A DNA stretch of 64,000 nt from Tetmemena sp. SeJ-2015 (taxonomy: Eukaryota > Ciliophora > Spirotrichea > Sporadotrichida > Oxytrichidae). Made by a program: the position numbers and the translations under genes. The stretch spans positions 1-64,000 of the forward strand of contig JAJKFJ010021845.1 in the NCBI GenBank assembly GCA_027382625.1. The letters are read 5' to 3'. Below the pieces are notes generated by a model. It had not been told where the DNA came from, searched no databases, and was given only the letters and a program-made list of their open reading frames with translations. Positions within the stretch are counted from its first letter, which is position 1; every line of letters begins with the position of its first letter. Positions 30,110 to 40,771 of the stretch are shown here, piece after piece.

Positions 30110-30450
30110 AGTCCGGCCCCCCGGGGATTGGGGGGTTTGGTCACGGGGAAGGGGGGGGGCGGGGCGCGGGGCCTTGGCGCGGGCGATCCGGGGCGCGGCG
30201 CGGGGGGCGGGCCCCTGGGGCGGCGGGCCGGGGTGGGGGTGCCCCCGCCCCCCCACACGAATGGGGGAGGCTTTGGGGTGGCGGGAACCGGCTTGCCATC
30301 GGCCCCAAGGGTGAGGTGGTGATGCTGCCACGAACAGATCACCAGATCCTGCGCGCCCGCGGCTTGGCCCCGGCCCAGCGCCCAAATGCCCGAGGTGGCC
30401 GAATCAGCGAAAGGGAAAGCGTGGCAAGGGGGGCAGAGGGGTCGCATACG
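30110..30450 (-). CDS. DUF2946-like membrane or exported protein (corrupted)
   Basis: Readable pieces: PPCHAFPF near 30430, SGIWALGRGQAAGAQDLVIC and LTLGADGKPVPATPKP near 30290-30390. The CHA...VIC...L-x-x-D/ADG-x-PV pattern resembles DUF2946 proteins, often found beside PCuA(C) and copper-linked TonB receptors. Start and end are unclear because 30050-30300 is badly corrupted. Confidence 0.45.
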
Positions 30451-30515
30451 GGGGTTTCAAACCCGGGGGACGGGGCGGAAGGGGCCCATTCGGTCGCGGG
30501 GAGGAGCGGGCAGGC

Positions 30516-30548
30516 AAAAAGGCCCCCCGGTCTGCCGGGGGGGGTTTT
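30516..30548 (-). terminator. bidirectional intrinsic terminator downstream of rpmB
   Basis: AAAAA, then arm GGCCCCCCGG, loop TCTG, arm CCGGGGGG(GG), then TTTT. The A-run on one side and T-run on the other make it usable in both directions. It sits 20 bp after the rpmB stop. Confidence 0.75.
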
Positions 30549-30567
30549 GCATGGGTCCCGGAAAAGA

Positions 30568-30850
30568 TCAGGCCGGGGCCTTTTTCGACTCGCCTTGACC
30601 CTTCAGCGCTTTTCGAGGACAGCTCGTCCCCCTTGGGCCTTGGCCGGGAAAAGCCGCAAGGCCCCCGGATGATCCCGAACGCAGCGCCGCCCCCGAGATG
30701 CGCGGGCTAAACGAACGGCCCCAGGATGTGGGGAGATCGGGGTACTTCGTTCGGGTTGGCAGGAAGCGGCGACGGGTTTTGTTGTTGGCGTGGCTGACCC
30801 ATGTTCCCGGTCATGGGGCCCCTTGCCCTTTTCAGTTCGCGCGGGGACAT
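30568..30850 (-). CDS. rpmB: 50S ribosomal protein L28 (heavily corrupted reading)
   Basis: The strand reads MSPRELKRARGPMTGN from ATG 30850, then a frame-shifted version of the L28 body with the PLPANPNEV, LGRSFSPRISGAALR and KALK pieces and a terminal KAPA before TGA 30568. The GKGPMTGN-like N-terminus, the NPNEV position and the 94-codon span match bacterial L28. Multiple substitutions and indels make the protein non-functional as written, which for an essential ribosomal gene means sequence error. The spacer 30851-31136 upstream shows no recognisable gene. Confidence 0.7.
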
Positions 30851-31136
30851 TTTCGATATCCTTCGTGTGTCAGGTCGGTGGTCGATGGGGGTTTCCCGGG
30901 AGGGAAACCCCCATGCCCGAATTCGATTTCGGGGTGTAGTGGCAAACCGGGGGGCGTCAAACGTCGGCGGGGTTTGGCGGCAGGAAAAGGGGGAAGGCAA
31001 GGGGGGAGTGAAGCGGGGCGGGCCGGGGGGCGGGCGAGAAAAACGCCCGCGGGCCCAGGCAATCGGGGCGGGGCAGGGCGGGCCCTGGGGGGAGGGGCCC
31101 CCCGCTGGGAAAAAAGGGCAATCGCTACGGAAAAGC

Positions 31137-31170
31137 GGGGCGGACTTGCGAGGCAGGGACAGTCCGCCCC
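31137..31170 (-). terminator. intrinsic terminator of the 31193-31684 gene
   Basis: Perfect 10-bp arms GGGGCGGACT and AGTCCGCCCC around a 14-nt loop, followed on the minus strand by GCTTTTCC. It lies 23 bp beyond the stop of the exported-protein gene. Confidence 0.75.
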
Positions 31171-31192
31171 TTTCGGGAAAAGGTCGGCCGGG

Positions 31193-31684
31193 TTACTTCA
31201 GGTTCTTCACCACCTGCTCGGCGAAGACGTCGATTATGGCCTGATAGGCGCGGTGCGAATCTTCTTCCGAAGCGTTCGGGTTGAAACCTTCGCCCAGCAT
31301 CGGCGCGGCGAGGTCGTAGGACACTGTCAGCTCATAGGAGTTGAAGCGGCTGTTGTCGCGGTCATGGGTCTCGTGGACCATGCCCTTGAGGACCGAATTC
31401 TCGATGCCCATCGTGTCGGTGAAGCCGTCGGCCAGGGTCACCTCGTCGATATCGACAATGAGCTTGGCGCCGTCTTCCTCGTCCTTCTGGTTGGCGATCT
31501 TGGCCATGATCGCGCCTTCGAGGTCGGCCTCAACCTGGCCCCAGTATTTCGCGGCCTTTTCATTGGTCACGGTGGCCATGTCGACTGTGACGTCGAGCGA
31601 CTTGACGGTGGGCATGTCCTGGGCCAGGGCGATGCCCGACAGGGCGGTGGTCAGGCCAAGGGCGACAAGGGTTTTCTTCAGCAT
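31193..31684 (-). CDS. exported protein of unknown function
   Basis: 163 residues, intact. Signal peptide MLKKTLVALGLTTALSGIALA with a likely cleavage before QDMPTVKSLDV. The mature part is acidic (DIDEVTLADGFTDTMGIENS) and mixed alpha/beta, with no Cys and no catalytic motif I recognise. Resembles small conserved periplasmic proteins of Rhodobacteraceae. Followed by a clear terminator. The ATG at 31684 is chosen because it gives the signal peptide. Confidence 0.8.
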   Translation of the reverse strand: MLKKTLVALGLTTALSGIALAQDMPTVKSLDVTVDMATVTNEKAAKYWGQVEADLEGAIMAKIANQKDEEDGAKLIVDIDEVTLADGFTDTMGIENSVLKGMVHETHDRDNSRFNSYELTVSYDLAAPMLGEGFNPNASEEDSHRAYQAIIDVFAEQVVKNLK

Positions 31685-31894
31685 TTTCAGGCTCCTCTCG
31701 GATGCATTCATCTGCACTGCGTTTGCCGCAGCGGTATGATCATCCAACGCCGCGCCGCAGGATCGGTTCCCGGAAAAAACGACGAGGGGCGGCAGGGGGC
31801 GGCGGAAGGGCCGTCCTGCCCAGCCCGATTGCGAGGAAAAAAAGATGGGGTGCCGGGCCGCCGCCTGCATTTTCCGCGGGGATATCAGCCCGGG

Positions 31895-32854
31895 GTCAGG
31901 GGGCGGGCATCTCGGCCCCGGGGGCCTCGGGGCTGCGGCGGCCCCGCCCCATCGGGGGCCAGGGGCCCTCATGGGTGGGGGGGGTCGCGGCCAGGACGGG
32001 AGAAGGCCCCGGCGGACCTCTTGCGCGAACCCCAATGCGCGGCCCCGGGTTGCGCGGTCTGGCCCAATGGCCGTTTTTTGCGCCGCATCTTTGGGCCCGG
32101 GGCCCGATCTCGGCCCCGGCAACAAACCAGCCCGGCCCCCCTGGCAGCCGAAACGGGGAGCGCCTTGGGAAAACCCTCAGGGTCCGCGGGGCGGGCAGCA
32201 GGCGCAGGGCGCCCCGCGTAATCGGCCTGGGTGCGGGTCGCGGTGTGCAGCAATTCGCCATCGGGCCCTTTTTGACCAGGATCAGGTCGGCCATTTCCAT
32301 GATGCCGCGTTTCACGCCCTGCAACTCGTCCCCTCCCGCTGGGGCCAGCAGCAGGATGAACAGATCGCACAACTCGGCCACCACGGTTTCGGATTGCCCG
32401 ACCCCCACGGTCTCGATCAGCACCACGTCGAATCCCGCCGCCTCGCACAAAGCCACGGCTTCGCGGGTGCGCCGCGCCACGCCCCCCATCTGCGCCTGAC
32501 TGGGCGAGGGGCGTATAAAGGCGCGCGGATCGCGGCTAAGCTGCTCCATCCGCGTCTTGTCGCCAAGAATCGACCCGCCGGAGCGGGCCGATGAGGGATC
32601 GACGGCAAGGACCGCCACGCGCAGGCCGCGGGCGGTCAGGCGCAGGCCCAGCGCCTCGATAACTGTTGCCACCCCGGGGCCCCGGACGGGCCCAGCCGTG
32701 CGTCCGCCCGGCCTTCGCAGGCAACCGGGCCGGTGGGCAGATCGGGCCGACCACAGGGGATCGGAGGCCACCCGGCGGTTCGCCGCTGCGCAAGCCGGGC
32801 CGGTCCATGGCGGCGATCGTGGGGGCCAGGCCGGCCCGTGCCCTGCGCTGTCAT
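31895..32854 (-). CDS. meaB: methylmalonyl-CoA mutase-associated GTPase MeaB/ArgK (corrupted ends)
   Basis: G3E-family P-loop GTPase that protects and loads B12-dependent methylmalonyl-CoA mutase. The clean centre reads [92 protein letters not shown] and [12 protein letters not shown], all typical of MeaB. The P-loop region (32660-32760) and the C-terminal ~120 codons (31895-32260) are corrupted. Start MTAQGTG at 32854 is plausible. Confidence 0.88.
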
Positions 32855-32976
32855 GCCTGTTTCTCCTCCGGATCGCCTGCGGCGGCGATCACCCGGGATT
32901 TGGCGGGAAGGGGAAGGGCGGGGCGGGGGGCCTGACGGAGACGCCGCCCCCGTCTGGGGGGGCGGCCAAAGGGCGC

Positions 32977-33901
32977 TCAGGCCCCCGAGGCACCAGCGCA
33001 TCACCGCCTTTTGCGCGTGCAGACGGTTTTCGGCCTCGTCGAAGATCACCGAATGGGGGCCGTCCATCACCGCGCTCGTCGCCTCGTCGTTGCGATGGGC
33101 GGGCAGGCAATGCATGAACAGGCTGTCGGGTCTGGCGCGGGACATGAGCTGTTCGTTCACCTGATAGGGGCGCAACTGGTTGTGCCGCCGCTCCTTGGCG
33201 CTTTCGGGATCATGCATCGACACCCATGTATCGGTCACGACCAGATCCGCGCCTTCGACGGCGGTGAAGGGATCGCGCTGGATGGTGACTTTCGAGCCCT
33301 TTTCGCGCGCGAATTGCACGAAACGCTCTTCGGGGTCCAGCGTTTCCGGCCCGGTAAAGGTGAAATCGAACCCGAACTGCCCCGCCGCATGGATGAAGGA
33401 CGCGCAGACGTTGTTGCCGTCGCCGCACCAGACCACCTTTTTCCCGGCGATCGGGCCACGATGTTCTTCATAGGTCATGACATCGGCCATGATCTGGCAG
33501 GGGTGCGTGCGGTTGGTCAGCCCGTTGATCACCGGCAACGTGGCATGTTCGGCCATCTCGAGCAGCGTCGCTTCCTCGAAGGTGCGGATCATGATCAGAT
33601 CGACATAGCGCGACAGCACCCGCGCCGTATCGGCAATCGTCTCGCCGTGGCCAAGCTGCATTTCCTTGCCCGACAGCACCATCGTCTCGCCGCCCATCTG
33701 GCGCACGCCGACGTCGAAGCTGACGCGCGTGCGGGTCGAGGGTTTCTCGAAGATCAGCGCCACCATCCGCCCGGCCAAGGGCTGGTCATCATCCGGCGCG
33801 CCCTTGGGGCGGCCATTGCGCGCGGTCTTCATCGCCAGCGCAGAGTCGATCATGCCCGAAGGCGGCGGGGCGGTCTTGTGGATGTCGAGGAAACTTTGCA
33901 T
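32977..33901 (-). CDS. argF: ornithine carbamoyltransferase
   Basis: Converts ornithine and carbamoyl phosphate to citrulline in arginine synthesis. [10 protein letters not shown] start; carbamoyl-phosphate motif [12 protein letters not shown] (STRTR at residues 55-59); [37 protein letters not shown]; ornithine loop [17 protein letters not shown]; and [19 protein letters not shown] with the HCLP catalytic motif. One base near 32985 shifts the frame at the very end; the natural stop is probably TGA 32977. Lies 70 bp downstream of argD, with a repeat hairpin between. Confidence 0.96.
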
Positions 33902-33923
33902 GTCGGATTTCTTTGTGGCGGAT

Positions 33924-33970
33924 CGCCGGGGCGCTGCCCCCGGACCCCGGGATATTTCGAACAGAAGAAG
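33924..33970 (-). repeat. dispersed intergenic hairpin element, copy 2
   Basis: On the minus strand it reads TTCTTCTGTTCGAAATATCC, CGGGGTCC, then GGGGGCAGCGCCCC. It fills the argD-argF spacer and could act as a partial terminator or RNA-stability hairpin between the two arginine genes. Confidence 0.75.
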
Positions 33971-33971
33971 G

Positions 33972-35147
33972 TCAGGCGGCTTTCGGGTGGCGGTGGCGGC
34001 CTGGTCGAGACGGGCGAGCGCCTCGGCGATGTCGTCGTCGGGGATGTTCAGCGCCGGAAGCAGGCGCAGGACGTTGTCGGCGGCGCCCACGGTCAGGACA
34101 CCGGCGTCATAGCCTGCCTTGACCACATCGGTGTTCAGCGCCCGGCATTTCAGGCCCAGCATCAGCCCCTCGCCGCGCACGGCTTCGAACACCTGCGGAT
34201 GGGCGGCGACCAACCCCTCGAGACCCTGCCGGAAGCGCGCGCCCTTGCGCGACACCTCGGACAGGAAGTCGTCGTCGGCGACGATCTCGACCACCTTGGC
34301 CCCCACGGCGCAGCCAAGCGGGTTGCCGCCATAGGTCGAGCCGTGGCTGCCTGCGGTCATCCCCTTGGCGGCGTGTTCGGTGGCCAGAAGCGCGCCCAGC
34401 GGAAAGCCGCCGCCGATGCCCTTGGCCACCATCATGATATCGGGCGCGACACCCGCCCATTCATGGGCGAACAGCCTGCCCGTCCGCCCCATGCCGCATT
34501 GCACCTCGTCAAAGATCAGGAGCGGCCGGTTTCATCGCAGAGATCGCGCAGCCCTTGAGGCATTGGTCGGGGACCGGGCGGATGCCGCCCTCGCCCTGCA
34601 CGGGTTCGATGATGACGGCGCAGGTCTGGTCGGTGATCGCGGCGCGGAGCGCGTCGTGATCGCCCCATTTCAGATGGGTAAAGCCCGGCATCAGCGGGCC
34701 GAAACCCTTGACCATCTTTTCCGACCCCGCCGCCGCGATGGCCCCGGTCGAGCGCCCGTGGAACGCCCCGTCAAAGGTGATGATCTCGACCCGCTCGGGC
34801 TGGCCGTTTTCATAATGGAACTTGCGCGCCATCTTGATCGCCAGTTCGGCGGTTTCTGTGCCGGAATTGGTGAAGAAGACCGTGTCGGCGAAGGTGCGGT
34901 CGACCAGCAGTTCGGCCAGCTTTTCCTGTTCCGGGATGCGGTAGACATTCGAGACATGCCACAGTTTCGCGGCCTGGTCCGACAGGGTCTGCACCAGCGC
35001 CGGATGGGCATGGCCAAGGGCGTTCACCGCGATGCCGCCGCCGAGATCAAGATAGCGTCGCCCGTCCTCGGCCAGAAGCCAGGAGCCCTGGCCCGAGACG
35101 AAGGCGATGGGCGCACGGTTATAGGTCGGCAGGACGGCAGAGATCAT
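33972..35147 (-). CDS. argD: acetylornithine aminotransferase family protein
   Basis: PLP-dependent class III aminotransferase of arginine synthesis. [20 protein letters not shown], then [59 protein letters not shown] and, after a frame change near 34530, [20 protein letters not shown] with the PLP-binding Lys, and [15 protein letters not shown]. Ends ATATRKP near 33972; a single-base slip hides the stop. Upstream of argF on the same strand, so the pair likely form an arginine operon. Confidence 0.94.
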
Positions 35148-35365
35148 GGGATACCCCTTCAGGCAGGAAGCCCAAGCCGTAAAGGCTGGGCGCGGCGGGT
35201 GTCAACGGAAGAAGCCCTTTGACGGCTGGGCATGCCGGACCATGCGCCTTATCGGCGTCGGGAAATCAGCGCTGGGCGGGTTCCGGTGGTCATGGCCTTG
35301 CCTTAGCGGAATGCGGCGGGTTTGGGAAGCGGGATTCGGGGCCCGCTTCCGCTGCCGCGCGCGGC

Positions 35366-36511
35366 TTAGCCCGCAGCGCAGATCCCGGCCAGCATGGCGA
35401 TGATCGGCGGATACCAGGCCGCGTCATAGCCGTCTTCGTCCTGCAGGACCGAGAGGAAGCAGGCAACGCGGCCGAGTGGTCGATTCGCCACAGATATTGC
35501 CACCCATAGCCGCCATGGCCAGCCAGGTGCCATCGGTATTGGTCTGGAAACTGTAGCGCAGATGGCTGCCGGGGGGCGGGCATCGCCACGCCCGAGCGCA
35601 GCGTCTCGGCGATGAAACCCGCGCTGCCGAAGGGGCGGCCATCGACGCGCCCGCGCCCATGCGGGCGAAAAGCGCGCCGTAGCGGCACAAGGTCGCGGGC
35701 GGTGAGGCTGATCCCGCCGTTCAGGGCCGGGAAGCCGAGCGGTCGGTGCCGACATGCAAGCGCGCCCTCGACCCGGCCGCATCGGCCAGATCGGCAGCCA
35801 GTGCGCCAGCGGCCGACCGCCCACCACCTTCGCCACGCAGGCGAGGACATCGGTGTTGGCGCTTTTGTAGAGGCAGGTCGGGCCGGGATTGTCGGATGTC
35901 GCGGCTGCCCGGGGCAAGGCCGATCGTCGCCAGGAAGTCGCGGTTCAGGGGTTCCGGCCCGCTGGGCAGGCGCAGGCCCATGGCGGGTTCATGCAGGAAG
36001 CCATGCAACTCGGGCTGATGGTATACTTCGTCATAGGCGTTGTGGACATTCATATGCGCCACATCGGCCAGGGTGGCGGCCGCATAACCGGGGCCGATCC
36101 AGGGCAGAAGATCGGCGACCGGGCGGGACAGTCGAGACGGCCTTCCTCCCACACGCCTGCCCAGGATCAGGTTCAGGCTCATCTTCAGAATCGACATTGA
36201 TGGAATGGGGCCGGTCGGGGCCGAAATCGGGGGCATAGGCCTCATACAGCAGGCGGTTGCCCTGGATCACCGCCATGGCCGAGAACCAGGGGCTGCGGGT
36301 CAGGCGGGCGACATCCTCGCGCGCGGGGATCGACAGGTCGGCGGCAAGGCGCAGGTCCAGCACATTCGCGGCGCGATGGCTGTGGGTGTGGCGGGTGAGA
36401 AGATGCAGGTTGTGAAAGCCGTGGCGGCGATGGGGGGCCGAGTTCCAGCGCGGGCGGCGGTGGCACCGTTGGTCAGTCGGTTGGGGTCGCTGCGGGGATG
36501 GTCTGTGGCAT
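35366..36511 (-). CDS. beta-lactamase/EstB-fold serine hydrolase (frame broken)
   Basis: Segments in order: RLAADLSIPAREDVARLTRS, AMAVIQGNRLLYEAYAPDFG, an SxxK-type segment SMSILKMSLN (36170-36200), NAYDEVYHQPELHGFLHEPA, KSANTDVLACVAKVVGGRPL, PALNGGISLTARDLV, GYGWQYLWRIDH and the end DAAWYPPIIAMLAGICA before TAA 35366. This is the layout of class C beta-lactamase-like hydrolases such as 6-aminohexanoate-dimer hydrolase. The ~381-codon span fits. At least six frame changes. Substrate unknown. Confidence 0.72.
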
Positions 36512-36765
36512 TGGGGCCTCCTGTCGCACCCGACACTAGGGGCGGGCGGGCGCGGGCGGCAAGCCCGACCGCCGCAGGTCGCGGTGGCCGCGCCTCGGGG
36601 CGGCAGGGGCTGTACTGCGCGCGGGGGGCGAGGATTGGCTGACGCCCGACAGGACAGGGCGGCGGGCCGGGCACGGAAAGGTCAGCGGTCGGGGATTGAC
36701 CTTCCCCCGGCCCGGCGCGAAGGCTTGGGACGAAAGGCCCGTGGGGGCCAAGAGGGGAGAGCGCG

Positions 36766-37260
36766 ATGCACCGTCGTTCCGTTGCCGTCTATGACCGTTT
36801 CCTGGGCGCGCTGGCCGCCATCCTGCGCAAGGCCGAGGCCCATTGCGAGGCGCGCGGGATCAAGCCCGAGGTTCTGTTGCAGGACCGGCTGTTCCCCGAC
36901 ATGTTCCCCTTTGTCAAACAGGTGCAACTGTCCTGCGATTTCGCCGCCCGCGCCGCCGCGCGTCTGGCGGGGGAAGAGCCGAAGAGCTTTCCCGACACCG
37001 AAACCAGTTTCGCCGAATTGCAGGGCCGGATCGCGGCGGCGCGCGACTATATGGCGGGGTTCGACGCGCCCGCCTATGACGGGGCCGAGGCGCGCGGCAT
37101 CACGATCAAGATCGCCGGGGCGGACCGCACGCTGTCGGGCGAGGATTTCCTGGATTTCTACTCGCTGCCGCAATTCCATTTCCACCTGACCACGGCCTAC
37201 GCGATCCTGCGCCATAACGGGGTCGAGGTGGGCAAGCGCGACTATATGGGCGCGGCGTGA
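36766..37260 (+). CDS. DUF1993 family protein
   Basis: Intact, 164 residues: VAVYDRFLGALAAILRKAEA at the start, CEARGIKPEVLLQDRLFPDM, PFVKQVQLSCDFAARAAARL and the C-terminal LPQFHFHLTTAYAILRHNGV. This is the helical DUF1993 fold, distantly like DinB proteins, with conserved His residues (FHFH) that could bind metal. A GAGGGGAG sequence precedes the ATG. Function unknown. Its TGA overlaps the next ATG (TGATG). Confidence 0.9.
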   Translation: MHRRSVAVYDRFLGALAAILRKAEAHCEARGIKPEVLLQDRLFPDMFPFVKQVQLSCDFAARAAARLAGEEPKSFPDTETSFAELQGRIAAARDYMAGFDAPAYDGAEARGITIKIAGADRTLSGEDFLDFYSLPQFHFHLTTAYAILRHNGVEVGKRDYMGAA

Positions 37261-37819
37261 TGGCGGCGGGGCTGGCAACGGCGCTTGTCGTGATCGACAT
37301 GCAGGAGGGCATGGCCGAACGGACGCGCGCCGGGCGACAGCGGGCCAATCCGCAAGCGGAAGCCCATGTCGCTGCCCTGCTGGCGCTGTTCCGGGCGCGC
37401 GGGCTGCCGGTCTTTCACGTGCTGCATGACGATCCGCACCCGGAGTCGCCCTTTCGCCGCGACCGGCCGGGCGGTGCGCCGATGGATTGCGCCCGCCCGC
37501 AGGACGGCGAGCCGGTCTTCTGGAAGACCGGCTCTTCGGCCTTTGCAGGCACCGGCCTTGTGCGGCGCTGAGAAGCAGGGGATCGGGCGGATCGTGCTGG
37601 TCGGCGGGGTGGCGGCCTTCTGCGTCACGTCTCGACTCGCGCGGCCAGCGATCTAGGATTCGAGGTGATCCTGCCCGGCGATGCGCTGATCGGGTTCGAC
37701 ATCCCGGCCCATGATGGCGGCGGATCGATGCGGCAACGGTGCTGCGTGTGACGCTGTCGCTGCTGGGCGCAGATTTCGCCCGGCTGGTGCGCGCGGAAGA
37801 GGTCGCGGCGCTGGTCTAA
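37260..37819 (+). CDS. isochorismatase-family cysteine hydrolase (frame broken)
   Basis: Begins MAAGLATALVVIDMQEGMAE with the conserved catalytic Asp in VIDMQ, then GLPVFHVLHDDPHPESPFRR, the GSSAFAGTGL segment and, after frame changes near 37565 and 37630, RIVLVGGVAAFCVTS with the nucleophile Cys, then LGFEVILPGDALIGFDIPAH. Members hydrolyse amides or vinyl ethers; the substrate here is unknown. Coupled to the DUF1993 gene. Confidence 0.88.
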
Positions 37820-37938
37820 GGGCGCCTGAGGCCGGATTGCGGCCCGATGCCGACAATTTTCCCCGTATTGTCCCATTTTCGACACGACCCCGGGCAGGTT
37901 TGGGGCCCCAAAGGGGAACCGAGAAAACGGGGACGGAC

Positions 37939-38789
37939 CATGGCCGCAAGATCGCATTCCGGGGTGCAGAGCGCCGCGCAGGAGGCGCGCCGCATCCTGA
38001 GCCTGACCGAAGTCACGGCGGACTGGGAAGAGGATCCCGGGGCGCGGCCCATGCCGGGCTGTTTCCTGGCAGGCGGCGCGACACGCGGCGGGCGGCGCAT
38101 GATCTTGCGGCGAAGCTGATTTCCGATGTCGGGGACAGGCCCGCGCGGCCCGCCCTGGCCCGGCTGGCCGAGGCGGCGGGGCTTGCGGCGCAGGATCGTC
38201 CGCATGACGTCTATGACATGCTGTTCCAGCATTTGCGCGACCGCGCCCCAGGTGTGGTCGAGGTCGCGGCGGGACGGCGGAGCAGGGCGGATTGCCGCCC
38301 TTATGGCCGGGTCTGGGCCGAATATTTCCCCGGCGCGCGGGTGGCCGTGCTTGGCCCGGGGCCCGCGCGGAAGGCTGGCCTGCAGAGGGGCCGGACTGGT
38401 ATTGGGCCGGGCCGGAGCGGCGCAAAGGGATTTGCCCGGGGGATGCGGCAGGCCCTGGCGGACGGAACCCGCCCCGCTGATCGCGGTGGACAGCGGCGGC
38501 CAGACCAGCCTGCACAGCAGAACGCCTTTCTGGAACTGTTTCCGCGTCTGGCCCCGGGCGGCTTCTACATCATCGAAGGGCTTCGCGCCCGACCCGAAGC
38601 GCCGGAGCCGCCGGGCATGACCCGCAACGGCCGAGCTGTTTCGCGTTTTGCCGAGCGGCGGTGCTTCGCACATGCCGATGCGGGGACGGAGGCGTCTTTC
38701 GCGGCGCTCGGGCCGCAGATCGCGGGCGTGCTGATGCTGCAATCCGGCCCGGACCGGGCCGACAGCGTTGCGGTGATCACAGGCGCTGA
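37939..38789 (+). CDS. class I SAM-dependent methyltransferase-like protein (frame broken)
   Basis: The readable core is RPHDVYDMLFQHLRDRAPGV, a corrupted glycine-rich motif I near 38265-38300, VWAEYFPGARVAVLG, then AFLELFPRLAPGGFYIIEGL. This resembles the demethylmacrocin O-methyltransferase-like group found in Rhodobacteraceae. The first ~60 codons (MAARSHSGVQSAAQEARRIL) may be the true N-terminus or a separate small protein, because a frame change near 38085 separates them. Ends near TGA 38787. Confidence 0.5.
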
Positions 38790-38801
38790 GCGCGGCGCGG
38801 C

Positions 38802-39994
38802 TCAGCCCGTGGCGGGGGCGGCTTGCGGGCGGTGGTCTGCCAGCGCCGTCCGTTCGGCCAGCAGCGCCACGACCAGCAAAAGGCCCGCCAGCGCCAGATA
38901 GGTCGGTCGATAGCCAAGATGACCGGCAACGAAGCCGATTGAGGCCGGGCGACCAGAATGCCGGTATAGCCAGCATGGTGACGGCCGAGAGCGCCGCGCC
39001 CGGCGCCTGTCCGGGGTAATTCCCCGCCGCGGAAAAGAAGATCGGAACGGTGTTGGCGATGCCGAGACCCGCCAGGGCGAAACCGGCGATGGCAAGCGGC
39101 GCGGCGGGCGAAAGCGCGGCGATCACCAGCCCTGTCATGCTGATCAGGGCGAGGCCCGCAGCACCGTGACCGCGCCATGGCGGTTGCGCAGCCCGTCGCC
39201 CAGAAAACGCATCAGCGCCATCGCGCCGGCGAAACAGGCGAAACCCAGACCGGCGGTGAAGGGTCCGGCCTCCAGCTCGCGCCGCAGGTAAAGCGCGGCC
39301 CAATCGAGCACCGCGCCTTCCGGCACCATGCAGAACAGCGCCAGCAGGCCCAGAACCCAGATCCCCGCAGCGCGGGGCAGCAGCGGCGGGCGCTTGCCGG
39401 TCGGGTGCGGATGCGGCTGGGGCGGCTCGCCGCGCAGATGGGGCAGGGCGATCAGGACCACGCAGGCGACCAGCGCGGCGGTGGCCAGCGCCTGGCCGGC
39501 GCCCCATGGCGATGATGCCGCCCGCGCCGCCGAAAAAGCCGCCAAGGCTCCAGAACCCGTGGGACGAGGACATGATCGCGCGGCCGAGGCGGCGTTCGAC
39601 CTCGACCGCATTGGCGTTCATCGCCACATCCATCGAGCCGAGGAAGCCGCCCAGCAGCGCCATGGCCGGGGCAAGCAGCCAGACCGAGGGCGCGAAGACC
39701 ACCAGCGCAGGGTCGGGACAAGGGCGAGGGCAAAGAGGCGCAGGACCGGAACCGAGCCGTGGCGGCCGATCAGGCGGCCGCAGAACAGCATGGCGCTGAC
39801 CGCGCCAAGGCCGAGGACGAGGATCAGCAGCCCGAGGGTGAATTCCGAAATGTCATGGCGCGGCAACAGCAGCGGAATCTGCGGCGCCCAGGCCCGGTGG
39901 TGAAGCCATTGGCGCAGAACAGCGCGGAATTGGCATAGCGGGCGTGCAGCGCCTGGGCCGGGTCGGCCTGGCGCGGGAGGGGGGAAAGGGACAT
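38802..39994 (-). CDS. MFS transporter (YbjJ-like, frame broken)
   Basis: About 397 codons from MSLSPLPRQADPAQ. Membrane helices are visible in three frames: FTLGLLILVLGLGAVSAMLF, PSVWLLAPAMALLGGFLGSM (followed by DVAMNANAVEVERRLGR), SSHGFWSLGGFFGGAGGIIA, ALISMTGLVIAALSPAAPLA, GFALAGLGIANTVPIFFSAA and the end AALADHRPQAAPATG. MDVAMNANAVEVE is characteristic of the YbjJ-type subgroup of the major facilitator superfamily. Substrate unknown. Convergent with the methyltransferase-like gene. Confidence 0.85.
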
Positions 39995-40205
39995 TCTGGG
40001 CTCCGGCTTCGCCCCAGCCATATCCGCCCGGCGCGGCCTGGGGAAGCGGGGCGGGCGAGCGGCCTCACGCGATGTTACAGGGGCGGACCAGGCGCCGCAG
40101 CGGAGCTTTTGGCCCATGCTCTGCCCAGGCGCGGGCCGCCCGCTCTTGCGCCGCCCGCCCTATGCGCCTAAATGGCGCGAACGCCGCCCTGGGAGCCGCA
40201 AGCGC

Positions 40206-40445
40206 ATGGAAACCGTCGTCCTGACCATCCACCTCATCCTCGCCCTTCTTCTGATCGGCGTGGTGCTTCTGCAAAAGAACGAGGGTGGTGCGCTTCTGTC
40301 GGGCGGGGGCAATATGCAGGCGCGCGGTCAGGCCACCGCGCTGACCAAGCTGACCTGGGGCTTCGCGACCGCCTTCCTGATCACCTCGATGGCGCTGACG
40401 GTGATCGCGGCGGGGGGAATGGGGTCGGTCGTCGAGGGCCGCTGA
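40206..40445 (+). CDS. secG: preprotein translocase subunit SecG
   Basis: Two membrane helices, TVVLTIHLILALLLIGVVLL and ATAFLITSMALTVIAAG, around the conserved QKNEGGALLSGGG...ARG loop, as in SecG of SecYEG. As written it stops at 79 residues after MGSVVEGR. Alphaproteobacterial SecG usually has a Pro/Ala-rich tail, and such a tail appears in the next frame (PPAATPGKPPASPP, near 40445-40500), so the stop is probably a 1-nt error and the true end lies near 40600. Located just upstream of pyrG, the usual order. Confidence 0.9.
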   Translation: METVVLTIHLILALLLIGVVLLQKNEGGALLSGGGNMQARGQATALTKLTWGFATAFLITSMALTVIAAGGMGSVVEGR

Positions 40446-40771
40446 CCCTGCCCCCGGCCGCGACCCCGGGAAAACCCCCGGCGTCCCCCCCCCGCGGGTG
40501 GCGACCTGCTGCCGCCGCCCCGGCCGATGGCCGGTCGTGCCCCCCCGAACAGGCCGTCCCCCCCCGCAGGCGTTGGGGCCGGCCGGGCCCCCCGGCCGGG
40601 GCACGGTGCCGCTCCGCCGGGGGGGGACCCCCAGGCGCCCTGGGGGCCCCCCGGCTGGCCGCCCACCGGCCCCCCCAACGGCCCGCCGCGCCGCAACTAT
40701 CTTGCGGGGGCGGCCGGAGGGCGGGTTGTTCGCCCCCTTGCCGCAAAACCAAAAAGGTTTTAACCCCCCTG

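Noticed and set aside
30045..30310. A proline/glycine-rich structural protein on either strand
   Set aside because: The text comes from homopolymer runs of G and C inside a corrupted PCuAC/DUF2946 region.
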